From: Polydactylus sextarius
Taxonomy: Eukaryota; Chordata; Actinopteri; Polynemidae
Length of the DNA stretch: 64,000 bases
Reading direction: 5' to 3'
Assembly (NCBI GenBank): GCA_016801845.1
Contig: CM028909.1
Span: forward strand, 15,137,313-15,201,312
Shown piece after piece: positions 61,101-64,000 of the stretch (position 1 is its first letter; each line of letters opens with the position of its first letter). Made by a program: the position numbers and the translations under genes. The notes under the pieces are model-generated. The model was not told where the DNA came from and ran no database searches. It was given only the letters and a program-made list of their open reading frames with translations.

Positions 61101-61959
61101 GACATGGCTCATTTTAAACTAAATTAAAACGATGGACATCATTTGACGTCAAGCTGCTTCAGGTGATCAGCTGATTTGTCACACTGTCGTATTGTTTGAT
61201 AATTGATTAATTAATGCCAAACATTTGATGCTGATTTTCTGATTTTGAAATGTGATGATCTCCTGTTTATCTTGCAGTACAGTAAATTGAATATACTTAG
61301 GTTTTAAGGTTCTGTTGGAAGGCACAAGACATTAGATTAAAGAATCAGTGGATCAAGGACATTGTACTTTACGTACTTTTCTGAAGTTGAAGGAGAGATG
61401 AACCAAATGAAAATTATTAGATCAGACAGTGAGTCCAAAGGCTGTAACAACAGTTTCTGCTTATCCTTACAAATGCTGAAGGTATAAGGATAATGGTTCA
61501 CTTTGTATGTAATCTAATCACATTAGGGATAAATGAACCACAGACTGCCTAAATTAGACTCTCCTAAGTTGCTCTATCAGGGCACTATCAACTCTCAGTA
61601 ATGTAACATCATCAAGAGAAAGCCTGGAACTACTTTTCAGCACAAATGACTTTTTGCAACTTTTTGAATGAGACAGCTCTGGCTTTCAGACAATGAGTGG
61701 GCGACTGGTAAAAGCCCAGCATTAAATGATCACCACAGATCAGGCCAGCTTAACAAAGTCCCATTGCCCTGTACCGTCAGCTGTTAGTTATCACAGCACA
61801 TAAATAATAGTCAAGTCGCATTAACAAAATCAGCCGAGATGAATGTCACTGGGTGATATCAGCACACAAGATATAGGGAGAGAGGGAAGGTTTGTTTTTT
61901 GAAAAATTTTCTCAATTTCCTTGGTGTAGGTGTATAATTGTATCGACTCTCATCTTTCA

Positions 61960-62000
61960 GTGTGTGTGTGTGCGTGTGCGTGTGTGTGTGTGTCTGTGTG
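61960..62000. repeat. (TG)n microsatellite with CG interruptions
   Basis: About 20 TG-type units with TGCG and TCTG interruptions, followed by G-runs (62002-62018). Confidence 0.9.
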
Positions 62001-64000
62001 TTGGGGGGTGATGGGGGGCAAATGCATGCTACTGTGACTATGACTGTACCTCATCTCTCTTTGTGTTTTACAGTTTTCTTGCTTTCATTCATTGTGAAGA
62101 AAAATCAGTTATATATGTCCCTAAGTGGGGTTGTGTAAGGTTATGTAAGAATACAGACTTTCTATGGTCAACAGGGAAACACACATATATTGTGTATATA
62201 TTGTGTATGTGTGTGTGTGTGTGTTCACTGGGGATCTGCAGCGTTGCCATGGTGAAAAATTCTGATGTAACGATCCTCATTATAAAACCGGTAAATTATG
62301 TACGCCCTGCACGTCATAAATCTGTACAATTGACAGAATTACTGTGTCATTCTGACACAGAGTTTCAAATCATGAAACTGGACTGCTGTCTTTGTTCACT
62401 TTTAATTACCTCCAGACACAGAGAGAGTGTCAATTCCCCTTTCTCTCTCTCACTCCCTCTGTCTCTCTTATTTTTTTTCTTGCTAAGCTATCTCAGCTTA
62501 TGTTGGGAGATGGTTAGAAACGGTTTAATGGCTGTGTCTCCACACTGTGACCCCTAAAATCTGGTGTGACAGAACCTGAGCAGGGAATACTAGGAAACAC
62601 AAACCCCTGGGCTTGGCCCTTATTAGAGGTCAGAGAAGCTGAGGGAGGGTGCGCACGCATTGCACGCGCTCAGCATAATTTTTACATCCTCTCTCATCTC
62701 TCTAGCAGAGGGACTGTGAGAAATGGTGAATGCTTTGTCCCATTTTTACAGCACAGTTCACAAATACAATAGTTCAGATGCTTTTTGATATTGTATTGTC
62801 TTCTGCAGCCATGACCTTTTGCAAAAAGCTAAAGCATGAACTGAGAATGTCGTCTCACTGTCGGTGGACTCATCTAATGTATGTTCAAATTTTTGTCTAT
62901 TCCCTGTAGGGTTTGGCTCTTTCCCCTCTTTGTACCGCTCTGTTGCTTGTCTCTTTCCTCTGTTCAACCCCCAACCCCACCAAACACACACACATACGCA
63001 TGCACACACATCTCAGGCTCAGATCTTCTTACACTCTCCAATCTTTCATGTGGATGGGGGTGGGAGTGGTGAAGAGAGGATGGGGAAATTAGCCACCCTG
63101 GGATCACACACATGCACGCACGATGCCTGTAAAATGTATGACGTGACAAAGCTAGAGATAGATTACAGGGGAAAATGTTGTCTGTGGTGGAAATACACTA
63201 ACAAACAATTTGGATTTTTTTTTTTTTGGCAGCTAGAATCCACAAATGATGTTTTATCTACATTTTTATGCACTGATGGTGCTGATGTCATGAATGTGAG
63301 TTGTTTTGCTCTGGGGTTAACCATTTTCCAAACGCTGTGTTTGAGGTTTGTACAATCCTGGGGATATTTTTACACAGTGTATTTTCATTGATCCATACAG
63401 TGGCTACTATTGTGTTTCAGAGGAAAAGTAATTGAATGAATGAAGTGTACAAAAGCTCAATCTGTTTAAGTATTATCACTGAAGGGGCTTGTGAATTTAT
63501 TCTTGCTTGCTCTTGCTTTGCCTTTGAAGATGGGACACTTACAAATTGGGCCACGCTGTGTTAGCGTGCCTCCTGCAGTTCGACTCTTGTTGTGAACAAA
63601 TGTGTGAAGAATTCGACGACTTAATGATAAACTTACTGGAAAGTGTATTTTCTGAAAAAAAGTAAAGGTTACTCACTTAGTTTGTCAACTGTGAGAACTT
63701 GGTGCTGCGTTTAAATGATAACAAACCGTGGCAGTTTGTCATAGCAGGAGAGAGTGTTTCTCCATCTGTAGAAGAGTAGGTGATCAAAGGTCAGAGGTTG
63801 GGTCGAGGGCAAGAAGATGGAAGGGGGAGGCATGACTGCTTCGCGTTTGCACACAGATAAAACACTCCAGACACACAGCTCAGAGGAGGAGCTGTCTTAT
63901 GGCTGAAGAAAGCAGGAGGAAGGGCAGCAGGGTTGGGTGGATGAAACAGGATGGGAATGGAGGACAAGACAGAAAAAACAAACAGACCCAAGCCAGGACC

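Larger units (their letters stand above)
47962..64000 (+). other. gene-poor region, possibly the first intron of the gene starting at 47.86 kb
   Basis: About 16 kb of AT-rich DNA with repeated (CA)n, (GT)n and (CT)n tracts, a G-quadruplex-type sequence at 50784, the hairpin at 56582 and weak exon-like segments at 53289 and 56008. No plausible downstream coding exon of the 47,856 exon is seen. No rRNA, tRNA or transposase coding region is visible. Confidence 0.35.

Noticed and set aside
62063..63391. Plus-strand frames of 164 and 175 codons near the right end
   Set aside because: Low-complexity and Leu/Phe/Ser-rich translations crossing (TG)n and (CA)n tracts; no domain, no splice context and no known neighbour.

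Overview
This window is vertebrate nuclear DNA, almost certainly from a ray-finned (teleost) fish. Genes are split into short exons with GT-AG introns and are separated by long AT-rich non-coding stretches rich in (CA)n, (CAA)n and (GA)n microsatellites. Two fragments of a GTCCCC-containing dispersed repeat typical of fish genomes are present. There is no sign of bacterial organisation: no operons, no Shine-Dalgarno sites, no CRISPR array, no tRNA or rRNA gene.

Three protein-coding genes can be assembled exon by exon, all on the minus strand. (1) acvr1b (activin receptor type 1B, ALK4) occupies about 1-9,240; exons 1-3 and the first 166 bases of the fourth lie inside the window and the rest of the kinase lies beyond base 1. 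(2) acvrl1 (activin receptor-like 1, ALK1) is complete: nine coding exons between 17,945 and 13,534 encode 510 residues, with a likely non-coding first exon near 22.0 kb and a 3' UTR ending near 12.65 kb. (3) ankrd33 (ankyrin repeat domain 33, the photoreceptor ankyrin protein) is complete in four coding exons between 28,895 and 26,399, encoding 450 residues. The order and shared strand ANKRD33 - ACVRL1 - ACVR1B match the human 12q13 block as I remember it, so this is a conserved synteny segment holding two TGF-beta-superfamily type I receptors side by side.

From about 29 to 64 kb there is no gene that I can name. This 35-kb stretch holds microsatellites, a G-quadruplex-type G-tract at 50.8 kb, a perfect 35-bp palindrome at 36.87 kb, a 115-bp hairpin at 56.6 kb, and several orphan exon-like segments on the plus strand. 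The best of these (47,856-47,961) begins with a start codon that overlaps the stop of a short upstream ORF, encodes a His/Cys-rich N-terminus and ends at a good splice donor. If real, it is the first coding exon of a plus-strand gene continuing past 64 kb. The others, at 37.0, 45.3, 53.3 and 56.0 kb, are weaker.

Functionally, acvr1b (activin/nodal signalling through SMAD2/3) and acvrl1 (endothelial BMP9/BMP10 signalling through SMAD1/5/9) are paralogous receptors with the same architecture but different ligands and outputs. ankrd33 is a retina-associated ankyrin protein unrelated in function. Nothing in the window proves an undescribed biological system; the hairpin and the orphan exon are the most interesting unexplained items.
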